Part shown: positions 32,132 to 40,466 of the stretch, piece by piece
Numbering within the stretch: the first letter of the stretch is position 1
How the letters are laid out: every line of letters starts with the position of its first letter
From: Nonomuraea pusilla
GTDB lineage: Bacteria; Actinomycetota; Actinomycetes; Streptosporangiales; Streptosporangiaceae
DNA: 64,000 nt
Direction of reading: 5' to 3'
Assembly (NCBI RefSeq): GCF_900109355.1
Contig: NZ_FOBF01000005.1
Location: 124,001-188,000 of the forward strand
Program-made: the position numbers and the translations under genes
Notes under the pieces: model-generated
Told to the model about the DNA's origin: nothing
The model's database searches: none
What the model saw: only the letters and a program-made list of their open reading frames with translations

Positions 32132-33409
32132 ATGCAGTCGTCGCCGGCCTGGCGGGCCCTCGCCCGGTGGGACCTGCTGCGGACGTCCTGGCCGTGGCGC
32201 TCGGTGGCCTACCTGGTCACCGGCGTGCTGCTCGGCGAGGTCGTCCTGGTGGTGTTCCTCTTCGCGCTGTTCACCAGCACGCTTCTGACGGTGCTGGTGG
32301 TGGGCGTGCCGCTGCTGCTGGCGCTCGGGTTCTGCGGCATCCCGGTGGCGGCGATGGAACGCCGCAGGCTGCGCATCATCGACCCGGAGCCGGCCGTCAC
32401 GCCGCACCGCGCGCCGGACCGTCCAGGGCTGCGCGCCTGGGTGGCCCTGCGCGTGCAGGAGCAGGCGACCTGGCGGGAGCTGGCCTATCTGATCCTGATG
32501 GTCACGGTGCTCTGGCCGTTCGAGTTGCTGGCGGTGGCGTTCGGCCTGGGAGCGCCGGCGGCCATGATCCTGGTGCCGGTGCTGCGCGCGCAGATGGGAG
32601 AGGTGAGGCTGCTGCGGTACTGGGTGATCGACACCGAGCTCGGGGCCTTCGCGACGATGGCGGCCGGCATGCTGTGGCTCGCCCTGGCCCTGTACCCCCT
32701 GACGCTGCTCGCCGCCGCCCACGGCTCCCTCGCCAGGCTGCTCCTCGTGTCGCGGGAGACCGAGGCGCGGCAGCGGCTGGACGAGCTGACGCGGTCGAGG
32801 ACGCGCCTGGTGGAGGCGTTCGAGACGGAACGGCGCCGGATCGAGCGGGACCTGCACGACGGCGCCCAGCAGCGGCTGGTCGCCCTGACCATGACGCTCG
32901 GGCTGGCCAAGCTGTCGGACGGCGCCGAGGCGGCCGAACTGGTCGGCAAGGCGCACGAGGAGGCGAAGCTCGCGCTGGCCGAGGTCCGCGACCTGATCAG
33001 GGGCATCCACCCGCGCATCCTCACCGACCGCGGGCTGCCCGCCGCCGTGGCCGACGTCGCCGACCGCTCGCCCACGCCCGTGGACGTCTCCATGGAGCTG
33101 CCCGGCCGGCTCCCGCCTGCCGTGGAGTCCGCGGCCTACTTCGTGATCTCCGAGGCGCTCACGAACGTCGCCAGGCACAGCGGGGCGGAACGGGCGTCCG
33201 TCACCGGGCGCCTGGACGGCGACCACCTGGTCGTGGAGGTCCGCGACGACGGCGTGGGAGGCGCGGACGCCTCCGAGGGCACCGGCCTGGCGGGGCTGGC
33301 CGACCGCGTCTCGGTCGTCGACGGCAGACTGATGCTCGCCAGCCCGCCCGGCGGGCCGACCCTGCTACGAGTGGAGATCCCGTGCGTGCCGATCCCGCCC
33401 TCTCGATAG
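32132..33409 (+). CDS. Two-component sensor histidine kinase (NarL/DesK type)
   Basis: 425 residues from ATG 32132. The N-terminal half has a six-segment membrane sensor (VAYLVTGVLLGEVVLVVFLF; LLTVLVVGVPLLLALGFCGI; AYLILMVTVLWPFELLAVAF; GTMA-like third pair). The HisKA_3 dimerisation block is ERRRIERDLHDGAQQRLVAL with the phospho-His in DLHDG. The ATPase domain shows SEALTNVARHSGA and VRDDGVGGA. Overlaps the response regulator gene by 28 nt. The ligand is not evident. Confidence 0.92.
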   Translation: MQSSPAWRALARWDLLRTSWPWRSVAYLVTGVLLGEVVLVVFLFALFTSTLLTVLVVGVPLLLALGFCGIPVAAMERRRLRIIDPEPAVTPHRAPDRPGLRAWVALRVQEQATWRELAYLILMVTVLWPFELLAVAFGLGAPAAMILVPVLRAQMGEVRLLRYWVIDTELGAFATMAAGMLWLALALYPLTLLAAAHGSLARLLLVSRETEARQRLDELTRSRTRLVEAFETERRRIERDLHDGAQQRLVALTMTLGLAKLSDGAEAAELVGKAHEEAKLALAEVRDLIRGIHPRILTDRGLPAAVADVADRSPTPVDVSMELPGRLPPAVESAAYFVISEALTNVARHSGAERASVTGRLDGDHLVVEVRDDGVGGADASEGTGLAGLADRVSVVDGRLMLASPPGGPTLLRVEIPCVPIPPSR

Positions 33410-34041
33410 TCCTGGCCGAGGACGGCGTGCTGCTGCGCGAGGGGCTGGCCGGGCTGCTCACCCGGTTCGGGCACCGCGTGGCGGCCACCGTGGGCGACGC
33501 CGACGGCCTGGTGGAGGCCGTACGCGTCCACGCCCCCGACATCGTGCTCACCGACGTGCGGATGCCGCCCGGCTTCACCGACGAGGGGCTGCGGGCCGCG
33601 GTGGCGCTCCGCTCGGCGAACCCGCGCCTGCCGGTCCTCGTGCTCAGCCAGTACGTCGAGCAGACCTACGCCAGCGAGCTCCTGGACTCCGGCGACGGCA
33701 CCGGGGTGGGGTACCTGCTCAAGGACCGGGTCGGCGACGTGGAGGAGTTCGTCGACGCCCTGCTCAGTGTGGCGGCGGGCGGAACGGTGGTGGACTCCGA
33801 GGTGGTCAGGCAGCTGCTGCGGCGCCGCCGCGACCCGCTGGAACGGCTGTCGCCCCGGGAGCGGGAGGTCCTCGCGCTGATGGCCGAGGGCCGCTCCAAC
33901 GCGGCCATCGCCAGGACCCTGGTGGTCTCCGAGGCGGCCGTGGGCAAGCACATCGGCAACATCCTCACCAAGCTCGACCTGCCCCCGGCGGAGGACGACC
34001 ACCGCCGCGTCCTCGCGGTCGTGACGTACCTGCGGGGCTGA
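33382..34041 (+). CDS. LuxR/NarL-family response regulator
   Basis: 219 residues from GTG 33382, overlapping the kinase. Receiver domain: IVLAEDGVLLREGLAGLL (acidic pocket), phospho-acceptor in DIVLTDVRMPPG and the Lys of YLLKDRVGD. LuxR HTH: LSPREREVLALMAEGRSNAA, then TLVVSEAAVGKHIGNILTKL. Cognate to the preceding kinase. Targets are unknown; the adjacent phosphatase gene is convergent and ends 4 nt away. Confidence 0.93.
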   Translation: MRADPALSIVLAEDGVLLREGLAGLLTRFGHRVAATVGDADGLVEAVRVHAPDIVLTDVRMPPGFTDEGLRAAVALRSANPRLPVLVLSQYVEQTYASELLDSGDGTGVGYLLKDRVGDVEEFVDALLSVAAGGTVVDSEVVRQLLRRRRDPLERLSPREREVLALMAEGRSNAAIARTLVVSEAAVGKHIGNILTKLDLPPAEDDHRRVLAVVTYLRG

Positions 34042-34044
34042 CGG

Positions 34045-35169
34045 TCAGGTCGCGGGGTCCGGCAGGCGGCGTACGGCGATCAGCGCGGCGTCGTCGCCGA
34101 GCCGGCCGCCGACGTGCGCGAGCAGGTCGCGGCAGATGCGGTCCAGCAGCGCCGACGGCTCCTCGTCCGTCCAGGCGGCGACCCGGTCTGCGAGCGGGTA
34201 GAAGGCGCCGGCCGCGTCGCGGGCCTCGATCGCGCCGTCGGTGTACAGCAGGAGCAGGTCGCCCGCCTCGAACGGGAACGTCCAGGGGACGTGGTTCTGG
34301 GCCAGGAGCGTGCCCAGCCCCAGCGGCAGGGCCGGCTGCCCCGTGTCGAGCGGGATCACCCGGCCGCCGCGCAGCAGCAGGGGCGGCGGATGGCCGCAGT
34401 TGACGACGGTGACCGTCGGCTCGGCGTCGGGGATGTCGAGGACCGCGGCCGTCACGAAGCTCTCCGCCGTCTCCGGCCGTCCCGGGTCGGACGCCTCGGC
34501 CTGCGCCTGGTTGAACGAGAGGCTGTCCTCCAGGTCGGCGACGAGCTCGGGCAGCCCGGCGTGCCGGCGGGCGAGCTCGCGGAACGCGCCCAGCAGCGAG
34601 ACCGCCTCGGAGATGGCAGGCAGGCCCTTCCCCCGTACGTCACCGATGATCAACCGGGTCACGTCCCGGGTGTGGGCGGCGGCGTAGACGTCCCCGCCGA
34701 TCCGCGCCTCCGCCTCGGCGGCGAGGTACGCGGAGGCCAGCGCGAGCGGCCCGAGACGTGACGGGACGGGCTGCAGCAGCGCGTTCTGCACGGCCGTGGC
34801 GACCGTCCTGGCCTGCGTGAGCTGGCGGCTCCGCACCAGCGTGAACAGCACGATGAACGTGGAGACCACGGCCGAGCCGATCAGGCCGGACTGCTCGTCC
34901 GGGGTGATGCGGAAGTCGTTCTCGACGTTGATGAAGAGCTCCGCGGCGAGCGCGATCACCGCGACCGCGGCCGTGAACCACGGGCCCGCGAACGACGCGG
35001 TGATGGCGGGGGCGGCCACGAGCAGCGGCTCGAAGTGGACGTAGCTGGGGCTCAGCAGGTCGGCGGCCGTGATGAACACGATCATCGCCAGCGGGACCGT
35101 CGCCAGCGTCCGCCGCAGTCGCCTTCTCGGGTCTGGCAGCCGGTGCCGGTCCCCCTTCCGGAGCCTCAC
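34045..35169 (-). CDS. SpoIIE/PP2C-type serine phosphatase
   Basis: 374 residues from ATG 35169. Three to four N-terminal membrane helices (TVPLAMIVFITAADLL, FTAAVAVIALAAELFI, VVSTFIVLFTLV) anchor a cytoplasmic SpoIIE domain: EARIGGDVYAA, IIGDVRGKG, CGHPPPLLL and DLLLLYTDGAIEARD. The metal-binding Asp residues are present. Family members dephosphorylate anti-anti-sigma factors. No STAS or RsbW-like partner is encoded nearby. Confidence 0.9.
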   Translation of the reverse strand: MRLRKGDRHRLPDPRRRLRRTLATVPLAMIVFITAADLLSPSYVHFEPLLVAAPAITASFAGPWFTAAVAVIALAAELFINVENDFRITPDEQSGLIGSAVVSTFIVLFTLVRSRQLTQARTVATAVQNALLQPVPSRLGPLALASAYLAAEAEARIGGDVYAAAHTRDVTRLIIGDVRGKGLPAISEAVSLLGAFRELARRHAGLPELVADLEDSLSFNQAQAEASDPGRPETAESFVTAAVLDIPDAEPTVTVVNCGHPPPLLLRGGRVIPLDTGQPALPLGLGTLLAQNHVPWTFPFEAGDLLLLYTDGAIEARDAAGAFYPLADRVAAWTDEEPSALLDRICRDLLAHVGGRLGDDAALIAVRRLPDPAT

Positions 35170-35271
35170 GACTCCTGTCTACCGGCAGGGCCCGCCGCGG
35201 CCTGGCCACGCGTGCGGCTTTTGGCCCAGTCTTTCCCCAGTCCCTTCCTCGGAGCCGCCGGGTCCGAGCGG

Positions 35272-36129
35272 TCAGACCGTCCCGCCGGCGAGGGTCTCGC
35301 ACAGGCGCCAGACGGCGTCCTGCGCGCGCCGGTCGAGCGCACCGGCCGGCCACGGCGCGCGGCGGCACGTCATGGTGAAGTATGCGCCGTTCACGCCCTC
35401 GACCTCCGGGCTGGAGGCCAGGTGGACGCTGGAACGCGCCGGCTTGCTGAGGTCGCCGAAGAGCCGCGGCGCGGCCAGCCGCAGCAGCGGCACGATCGGC
35501 CGGTACGCGTAGGGGAAGCCGGCCGCCGTCATCGACTGGTTCATCGGGGTGTGGCCGTGGCCGGGGTAGGCGACGTTGACGGTCACGCCGCTGCCGTCCA
35601 CCTGCTCGGCGAAGCGCAGGCTCATCGCCATCAGCATGGTCTTGGTGTGGTTGTACTGGCTGAACGTCCAGCCCAGGTAGCGCCGCTCACCCTGCAGGTT
35701 GTCCAGGTCGATCCGGCCGCCGGGGATGCCGCCCGTGATGTTCACGACGCGTCCGGCGAGCAGCGGCAGCAGGAGGCGGGTGAGCGTGAACGGGGCCAGC
35801 ACGTGCGCCGCGAACGTGGCCTCCACGCCGTCCTCGGTCAGGGTGCGGCGGGGCGGGTTCACGCCGACGTTGTTGACCAGCACGTCGAGGCGGTCGCAGC
35901 GCTCCGCCACCTGCGCGGCGAGCCTGGCCACGTCGGGCAGGCCCGTCACGTCCGCGGTGAGCGCCTCGACGGTGCCGCCGTGCGCGGCCAGCTCCGCCGC
36001 GGCCTGGCGGGCGCGGACGGGGTCGCGGCCGACGAGGATCACGCGGGCGCCGAGCGCGACGAGCCCACGCGCGGTCTCCCTGCCGATCCCACCGGTGCTT
36101 CCGGTGACCAGAGCCGTCTTTCCGTGCAT
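35272..36129 (-). CDS. Short-chain dehydrogenase/reductase
   Basis: 285 residues from ATG 36129 (gggaggt upstream). Cofactor motif KTALVTGSTGGIG, dinucleotide specificity region LVGRDP (NADP-like), NNVGVNPP for NNAG, and the catalytic FSQYNHTKTM (YxxxK). The retinol-dehydrogenase/WW-oxidoreductase-like subgroup fits best. Divergent from a TetR gene with a palindromic operator between them, so TetR probably represses it. Confidence 0.92.
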   Translation of the reverse strand: MHGKTALVTGSTGGIGRETARGLVALGARVILVGRDPVRARQAAAELAAHGGTVEALTADVTGLPDVARLAAQVAERCDRLDVLVNNVGVNPPRRTLTEDGVEATFAAHVLAPFTLTRLLLPLLAGRVVNITGGIPGGRIDLDNLQGERRYLGWTFSQYNHTKTMLMAMSLRFAEQVDGSGVTVNVAYPGHGHTPMNQSMTAAGFPYAYRPIVPLLRLAAPRLFGDLSKPARSSVHLASSPEVEGVNGAYFTMTCRRAPWPAGALDRRAQDAVWRLCETLAGGTV

Positions 36130-36165
36130 CGGGACCTCCCATGACTCAGAGCGATGCACACAATA

Positions 36166-36189
36166 TGGCACTTGGTGTCGCAAGTGGCA
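36166..36189. promoter_or_regulatory. Palindromic operator between the SDR and TetR genes
   Basis: tggcacttg-gtgtcg-caagtggca has 9-bp arms with one mismatch. It lies 22 nt before the TetR start and 37 nt before the SDR start. It is a classic position for divergent repression. Confidence 0.6.
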
Positions 36190-36210
36190 ACTGGTGTAGT
36201 ATCACTGGGC

Positions 36211-36774
36211 ATGGAGGGATTGCGGGACCGCACCAAGCGGGCCGTCCGTGCCGAGCTCGCCCGGCAGGCGCTGGAGCTCTTCGCCGAACGCGGCTTCGAC
36301 GAGACGACGGTGGACGACATCGCGAGGGCCGCCGGGCTGTCCAAGCGCAGCTTCTTCCGGTACTTCCCGACCAAGGAGGACGCCGTCTTCGGCGAACTCG
36401 ACGCGATGGGGGAGCAGATCGCCCAGGAGGTCGCGGGCCGGCCGCCGGAAGAAGGGCCGTGGGAGTGCCTGCACGCCGTGCTGCGCGGATGGGAGGAGCG
36501 GATCAACGCCCAGGTCGACGCGATGCGGCTCGTCGAATCGACGCCCGCGCTGCGTACGAGGCTGCTGCAGAAGCGCGACGAGGTCCGCGGGCGCGTCATC
36601 CGGGCGCTGGCCGACCGGGGGGTGCCGCCGTTCGAGGCCGACCTCGCGGCGGCCGCGGCGGGCGCGGCGCTGGACGCGGTGGCGCGCGAGTGGCTGCGCA
36701 CCGACGGCTCCGCCGACCGCCTCGCCCTGGTGGACCGCGCCTTCACCATGCTCAGGCCGGCCTTCCTGTCCTGA
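36211..36774 (+). CDS. TetR-family regulator
   Basis: 187 residues from ATG 36211. HTH: ARQALELFAERGFDETTVDD, then IARAAGLSKRSFFRYFPTKE. The C-terminal domain carries the helical MftR-like pattern. Divergent from the SDR gene across a palindrome, the likely regulatory target. Confidence 0.92.
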   Translation: MEGLRDRTKRAVRAELARQALELFAERGFDETTVDDIARAAGLSKRSFFRYFPTKEDAVFGELDAMGEQIAQEVAGRPPEEGPWECLHAVLRGWEERINAQVDAMRLVESTPALRTRLLQKRDEVRGRVIRALADRGVPPFEADLAAAAAGAALDAVAREWLRTDGSADRLALVDRAFTMLRPAFLS

Positions 36775-36851
36775 GCGAACGGTTCCGCGTCGGGATCGAC
36801 GGGACCTGTCCGAATTATGCACTTTTGTCTGTTTCGGCTTACCCTCCAGGC

Positions 36852-37040
36852 GTGACCAGCTGGTACGGCCCGGACGGCATCGTCGTCGAGGTGATCGTGC
36901 TCGACCGCAGGCCACGGCTACGTGTCACGCAGCTCGTGAACGGCCGCCGCTACCTGGTGGCCTACTGCACCCGCGTGGCCGACGTCGCCCGGCACGTCGA
37001 TCTCGCCGACCTCGTCGAGATCCTGCCCTTCCCCCGCTGA
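36852..37040 (+). CDS. Small conserved-type protein, 62 residues
   Basis: GTG 36852 opens a compact beta-rich protein beginning TSWYGPDGIVVEVIVLDRRP, with QLVNGRRYLVAYC and an acidic C-terminus. No family or motif recognised. It has the look of short actinomycete proteins that bind nothing obvious. It lies 75 bp after TetR. The ribosome site is weak (ctccagg), so confidence is moderate. Confidence 0.55.
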   Translation: MTSWYGPDGIVVEVIVLDRRPRLRVTQLVNGRRYLVAYCTRVADVARHVDLADLVEILPFPR

Positions 37041-37064
37041 CCGCAGCTCCGCGATCATGGGACG

Positions 37065-37247
37065 GTGAGAGCGCGCGTGGAGTTCCGGTGGGCCGGTCGT
37101 CTCCGGGCCGGCCTGTTGGCGGCGGGCATGGTCAGGGCCACCGGGTGGCTGCCCTGGGACCACCCGCACGGCCCGGCCTTCCTGCGGGCGCTCGGAGAGG
37201 TCACGCGGCCCGCCCCCTACCGGTCGCCCGAGCTTCGCCTTCTCTGA
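37065..37247 (+). CDS. Possible 60-residue protein
   Basis: An open frame from GTG 37065, basic N-terminus (RARVEFRWAGRLRAGLLAAG) and no motif. It lies 24 bp after the previous small gene and ends against a convergent TetR gene. It could be chance in GC-rich DNA. Confidence 0.3.
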   Translation: MRARVEFRWAGRLRAGLLAAGMVRATGWLPWDHPHGPAFLRALGEVTRPAPYRSPELRLL

Positions 37248-37257
37248 GCGCGCATGC

Positions 37258-37866
37258 TCAGGTGGGCGGGAGTCCCCGGCGGGCGAGGGACGTGAGATGG
37301 TCGTCGGCCAGGTCCGTCTGGCGGGCGGGGGTGAACGTGCCGGGGTCGAAGAGCGCCTGCACGACCAGGCCGTGGGTGAAGGAGAGCACGTTCGCGGCGA
37401 GGCGTTCGGTGTCGGCGTCCGGGGGCAGTTCGCCGAGCCGTAGCGCGTCGTCGAGGGCGGCGCGCAGGTCGGCGCGGATGCGCTCGTACCGGGTCCGCTG
37501 GGCGGCGTACAGGTCGGGGTCGGAGAGCGCGACGTCCCAGGAGGAGACCCAGATCCGGTTCATCGCGGCGCCTTCCGGGGTGAGCGGGAGGATGTTGAGC
37601 ACGTGGGCGCGCAGCGTGGCGAGCCCTGGCGCGCCGCTGGCGAGTCGGGGACGGTGCCGGGTGCGGGTCTCCAGGATGTCGAGCGCGTGGGCGACGAGTT
37701 CGCGCTTGCCGGCGAAGTAGTGCGTGACGAGCCCGGTGGAGGCGCCCATGGCGGCGGCGACGGCGCGCAGGGTGAGCCCGGCGAATCCGTGCTCGGCGAG
37801 GACGCGCCAGACGGCTTCCGAGACGTCGTGGCGGCGGGCGTCGTGGTCGGTGCGGGCGGGGCTCAT
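37258..37866 (-). CDS. TetR-family regulator (BetI-like)
   Basis: 202 residues from ATG 37866. HTH: VSEAVWRVLAEHGFAGLTLR, then AVAAAMGASTGLVTHYFAGK. The LVTHYFAGK end and the C-terminal helices with RIWVSSWDVALSDPDL match BetI/TetR_C_6 members. It is divergent from the GNAT fusion gene 51 bp away, which it may regulate. Confidence 0.92.
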   Translation of the reverse strand: MSPARTDHDARRHDVSEAVWRVLAEHGFAGLTLRAVAAAMGASTGLVTHYFAGKRELVAHALDILETRTRHRPRLASGAPGLATLRAHVLNILPLTPEGAAMNRIWVSSWDVALSDPDLYAAQRTRYERIRADLRAALDDALRLGELPPDADTERLAANVLSFTHGLVVQALFDPGTFTPARQTDLADDHLTSLARRGLPPT

Positions 37867-37916
37867 GTCCCGTTAGTGTACGTACCGAACGTTTGTTATG
37901 AACGCCCGGAGGTTCC

Positions 37917-38885
37917 GTGTTCGCCCTTCCCCTTGCCCCGCACGCCGAACTGCGGCCACTGGAGCCCTGGATGGCGGAGGAGTTCCTGGCCCACATGCAC
38001 CGGGCGCGCGACCACATCTCCCCCTGGGTGCCGCCGTCGTTCGTGGCGGCCGACCTGGCCGAGGCGGGCGCGGTGCTGCGCCGCTACGCCGACAGGCGGG
38101 CGCAGGACGCGGGCGGCATCTGGGGCGTGTGGCTGGAGGACGTCCTGGTGGGCGGGGTAGTGTTCGCCGCGTTCGACCCGAAGCAGGGCGTGTGCGAGGC
38201 GGGCTGCTGGCTCGAACCCGGCGCCGAGGGGCGCGGGCTCATCACCACGGCCGCGGAACGCGTCATCGACTGGGCGGTGACGGAGCGCGGCATGCGGCGC
38301 GTGGAGTGGCGCACCGACGCGCGCAACGCCCGCAGCATCGCCGTCGCCAAGCGCCTCGGCATGAGCAAGGACGGCACGCTGCGGGAGGTCACCACGGCGG
38401 GCGACCGGCGCATCGACATCGAGATCTGGTCGGTGCTGGCCGACGAGTGGCGCGCCCGCCCCCGCCGCGACCCGGCCGCCCCGACGGACAAGGGGGAGAT
38501 CGACGCGTTGACGGCGGCCTTCTTCGGGCTGTTCGCCAACGCCGACGGCGCCCGTCCCGACTGCTTCGGCGTCCACCGGCTGTTCGTTCCGGGCGGGATC
38601 GTCGTGCAGGGCGGGCCGCGCCCCCAGGTGTACGACCTCGACGGGTTCGCCGAGCCGCGGCAGCGGCTGCTGACCTCGGGCGAGCTCACCGGGTTCGCCG
38701 AGGAGGAGACCTGGGAGCGTACGGAGATCTTCGGGGACGTGGCGCAGCGGCTGTGCCGCTACCGCAAGCGCGGCGTGCGCGACGGCGAGCCGTTCACGGG
38801 GACGGGCACGAAGACGATCCACTTCCTGCGGACGCGGGAGGGCTGGCGCATGACGGCCGTGGCCTGGCACGACGACGACCGTTAG
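37917..38885 (+). CDS. GNAT acetyltransferase fused to an NTF2-like (SnoaL/DUF4440-type) domain
   Basis: 322 residues from GTG 37917 with ggagg upstream. Residues 1-180 are a RimJ/RimL-type GNAT: RDHISPWVPP, VGGVVFAAFD, EPGAEGRGLITTAAERVIDW (acetyl-CoA loop) and ARNARSIAVAKRLGMSKDG. Residues ~185-322 form a second alpha/beta domain: EIDALTAAFFGLFANADGAR and a closing TIHFLRTREGWRMTAVAWHD, the pattern of NTF2-like small-molecule-binding barrels. The fusion would acetylate an amine while the second domain binds a ligand. Neither substrate is known. Confidence 0.82.
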   Translation: MFALPLAPHAELRPLEPWMAEEFLAHMHRARDHISPWVPPSFVAADLAEAGAVLRRYADRRAQDAGGIWGVWLEDVLVGGVVFAAFDPKQGVCEAGCWLEPGAEGRGLITTAAERVIDWAVTERGMRRVEWRTDARNARSIAVAKRLGMSKDGTLREVTTAGDRRIDIEIWSVLADEWRARPRRDPAAPTDKGEIDALTAAFFGLFANADGARPDCFGVHRLFVPGGIVVQGGPRPQVYDLDGFAEPRQRLLTSGELTGFAEEETWERTEIFGDVAQRLCRYRKRGVRDGEPFTGTGTKTIHFLRTREGWRMTAVAWHDDDR

Positions 38886-38932
38886 GGGGCCGCCGGGCGG
38901 GCCCGGCCCATGACCTGGCGCAGGGCGGCCCG

Positions 38933-40132
38933 TCAGCGGTCGCGTACGCCACGCAGCGCGGAGGCGAGCGGTTCGGCCGTGGTGTGGGGGGTGGTGGCGT
39001 GCGGTGACAGGCGCACCCAGCCGTCGCGCACGGTCGTGGTCAGCCCGGCCGCGGCCAGTGCGGCGTGCACCTGGGCCGGGTCGGTGCCGGGCAGCCGGAA
39101 GGAGCCGATGCCGCCGCGTTCGTCCGGGGTGAGGCCGTCGAGGAGGACGTCGCCTCCGGCGGCCCTGACGGTGTCGAGGAGGAGTCCGAGGGTCCGCGTC
39201 ACCGTCCGGCCCACGGACTCGACGCCGGCGGACAGCAGCAGGTCGATTCCGGCGCCGAGCGCGGCGACGGCCAGGAAGTCGGGGTTGGTCATGGTATGGG
39301 CGACGGCCCCGGGAAGCGGCTCGTCCTCCTGGGGCGGGCGGCGGGTGGTGTCGGCGGTGGTGTTCCCGTCCGCCGTGTACGGCCGGCGGCGGGCGGCGGC
39401 GAAGGGGTCGCGCCGTCCCGACCAGCCGCCGAGGCCGGGGCCGAGCCGGTCGGCGATGCGGTCGCGTACCAGCAGCAGCGCGGCGCCCCAGCCTGAGCGC
39501 AGCCACTTCTGGCCGCCGCAGGCCAGCACGTCCGCCGCCTCCACGTCGAGGGGGACGGCGCCGAGCCCCTGCATGGCGTCCACGATCAGCAGCCGGTCGG
39601 GCCCGAGGACCTCCTTGAACGCGCCGAGGGGCGCCCGGTAACCGGTCAGGGCGTCCACGGCGCTGATCGTGAGCGCCCGTACGTCGCGGTCGAGCAGGCC
39701 CGCCAGGAGCTCCGGCGTGAGCCTGGGCTCGTCGATCCACCGCACCCGCGGCCCGCCGCGGTCCTGGAAACGCAGCCACGGGTGCACGTTCGAGGGGAAC
39801 TCGCCGCGCGGTACGAGGACGACGCCGTCCCCGCCGAGGGCCGCGGCGGCGGCGAACAGGCCGTGGCTGGTGGAGGTGACGAAGGCCACCTCGTGCGGGG
39901 CGGCCCGCAGCAGGGTGGCCGCCGAGGCGGCGGTCGCCTCCGTACGGGCCTGGAGCCGCGCGAGCGCCCCCGCAGGGTCGGTCCTGAGCGCGAGCGCGCC
40001 GTCGGCGAGGGTGCGCGCGACGACGTCGGAGACCGGGCCGACTCGGGCGAAGTCGAGGTAGCCCGCCGGTTCGGCGAACTCGCGCAGGTAGTCGTCGTCG
40101 AGGTGAACGTTCACATCGGCTGCCGTGGACAC
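38933..40132 (-). CDS. Class V aminotransferase (cysteine desulfurase/kynureninase-like)
   Basis: 399 residues from GTG 40132. PLP enzyme of fold type I: HEVAFVTSTSHGLFAAAAAL, SAVDALTGYRAPL, LLIVDAMQGLGAVPLDV (Asp for PLP) and the Lys of ACGGQKWLRSGWGAALL. A low-complexity insert (RRPYTADGNTTADTTRRPPQ) sits before the conserved C-terminal domain. No Fe-S assembly neighbours, so a specialised transaminase or lyase role is more likely than housekeeping sulfur transfer. It is divergent from the repeat region upstream. Confidence 0.9.
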   Translation of the reverse strand: MSTAADVNVHLDDDYLREFAEPAGYLDFARVGPVSDVVARTLADGALALRTDPAGALARLQARTEATAASAATLLRAAPHEVAFVTSTSHGLFAAAAALGGDGVVLVPRGEFPSNVHPWLRFQDRGGPRVRWIDEPRLTPELLAGLLDRDVRALTISAVDALTGYRAPLGAFKEVLGPDRLLIVDAMQGLGAVPLDVEAADVLACGGQKWLRSGWGAALLLVRDRIADRLGPGLGGWSGRRDPFAAARRRPYTADGNTTADTTRRPPQEDEPLPGAVAHTMTNPDFLAVAALGAGIDLLLSAGVESVGRTVTRTLGLLLDTVRAAGGDVLLDGLTPDERGGIGSFRLPGTDPAQVHAALAAAGLTTTVRDGWVRLSPHATTPHTTAEPLASALRGVRDR

Positions 40133-40466
40133 GGAGGGCTGCTCCAGGGAGGGGTGACGATCGAGCGGTATGAGGGGGAATGTCGCTTTGAACGTTCATC
40201 GTGCTGCCTGCCGGACACTTCCGCAACCGCACCGCCGAGCCGCCTGCTTCCGCAACCGCACCGCCGAGCTGCCGCCGGGCCGCCTGCTTCCGCAACCGCA
40301 CCGCCCCGCCGCCGCCCGCCGCCCGCTTCCGCGAGCGCACCACGCCCGGCCGCCGACGGGCCGCTGGCCGCCGTGGAGGCCGGCCGCCTGCGGCCGGGGT
40401 CTCCAGCGGAGGCCGGCCGCCTGCGGCTGCGACGCCGCGGAGGCCGGCCGTCGCCGGAGTCGGGCG
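40133..40466. repeat. Gene-free interval with two direct-repeat families
   Basis: cttccgcaaccgcaccgcc-type units start at 40218, 40247, 40287 and 40326. A second family, ggaggccggccgcctgcgg, occurs about three times between 40374 and 40470, ~37 bp apart, reaching the MFS stop. All frames are open on both strands because of composition. I see no gene; slippage repeats between two minus-strand genes. Confidence 0.65.
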
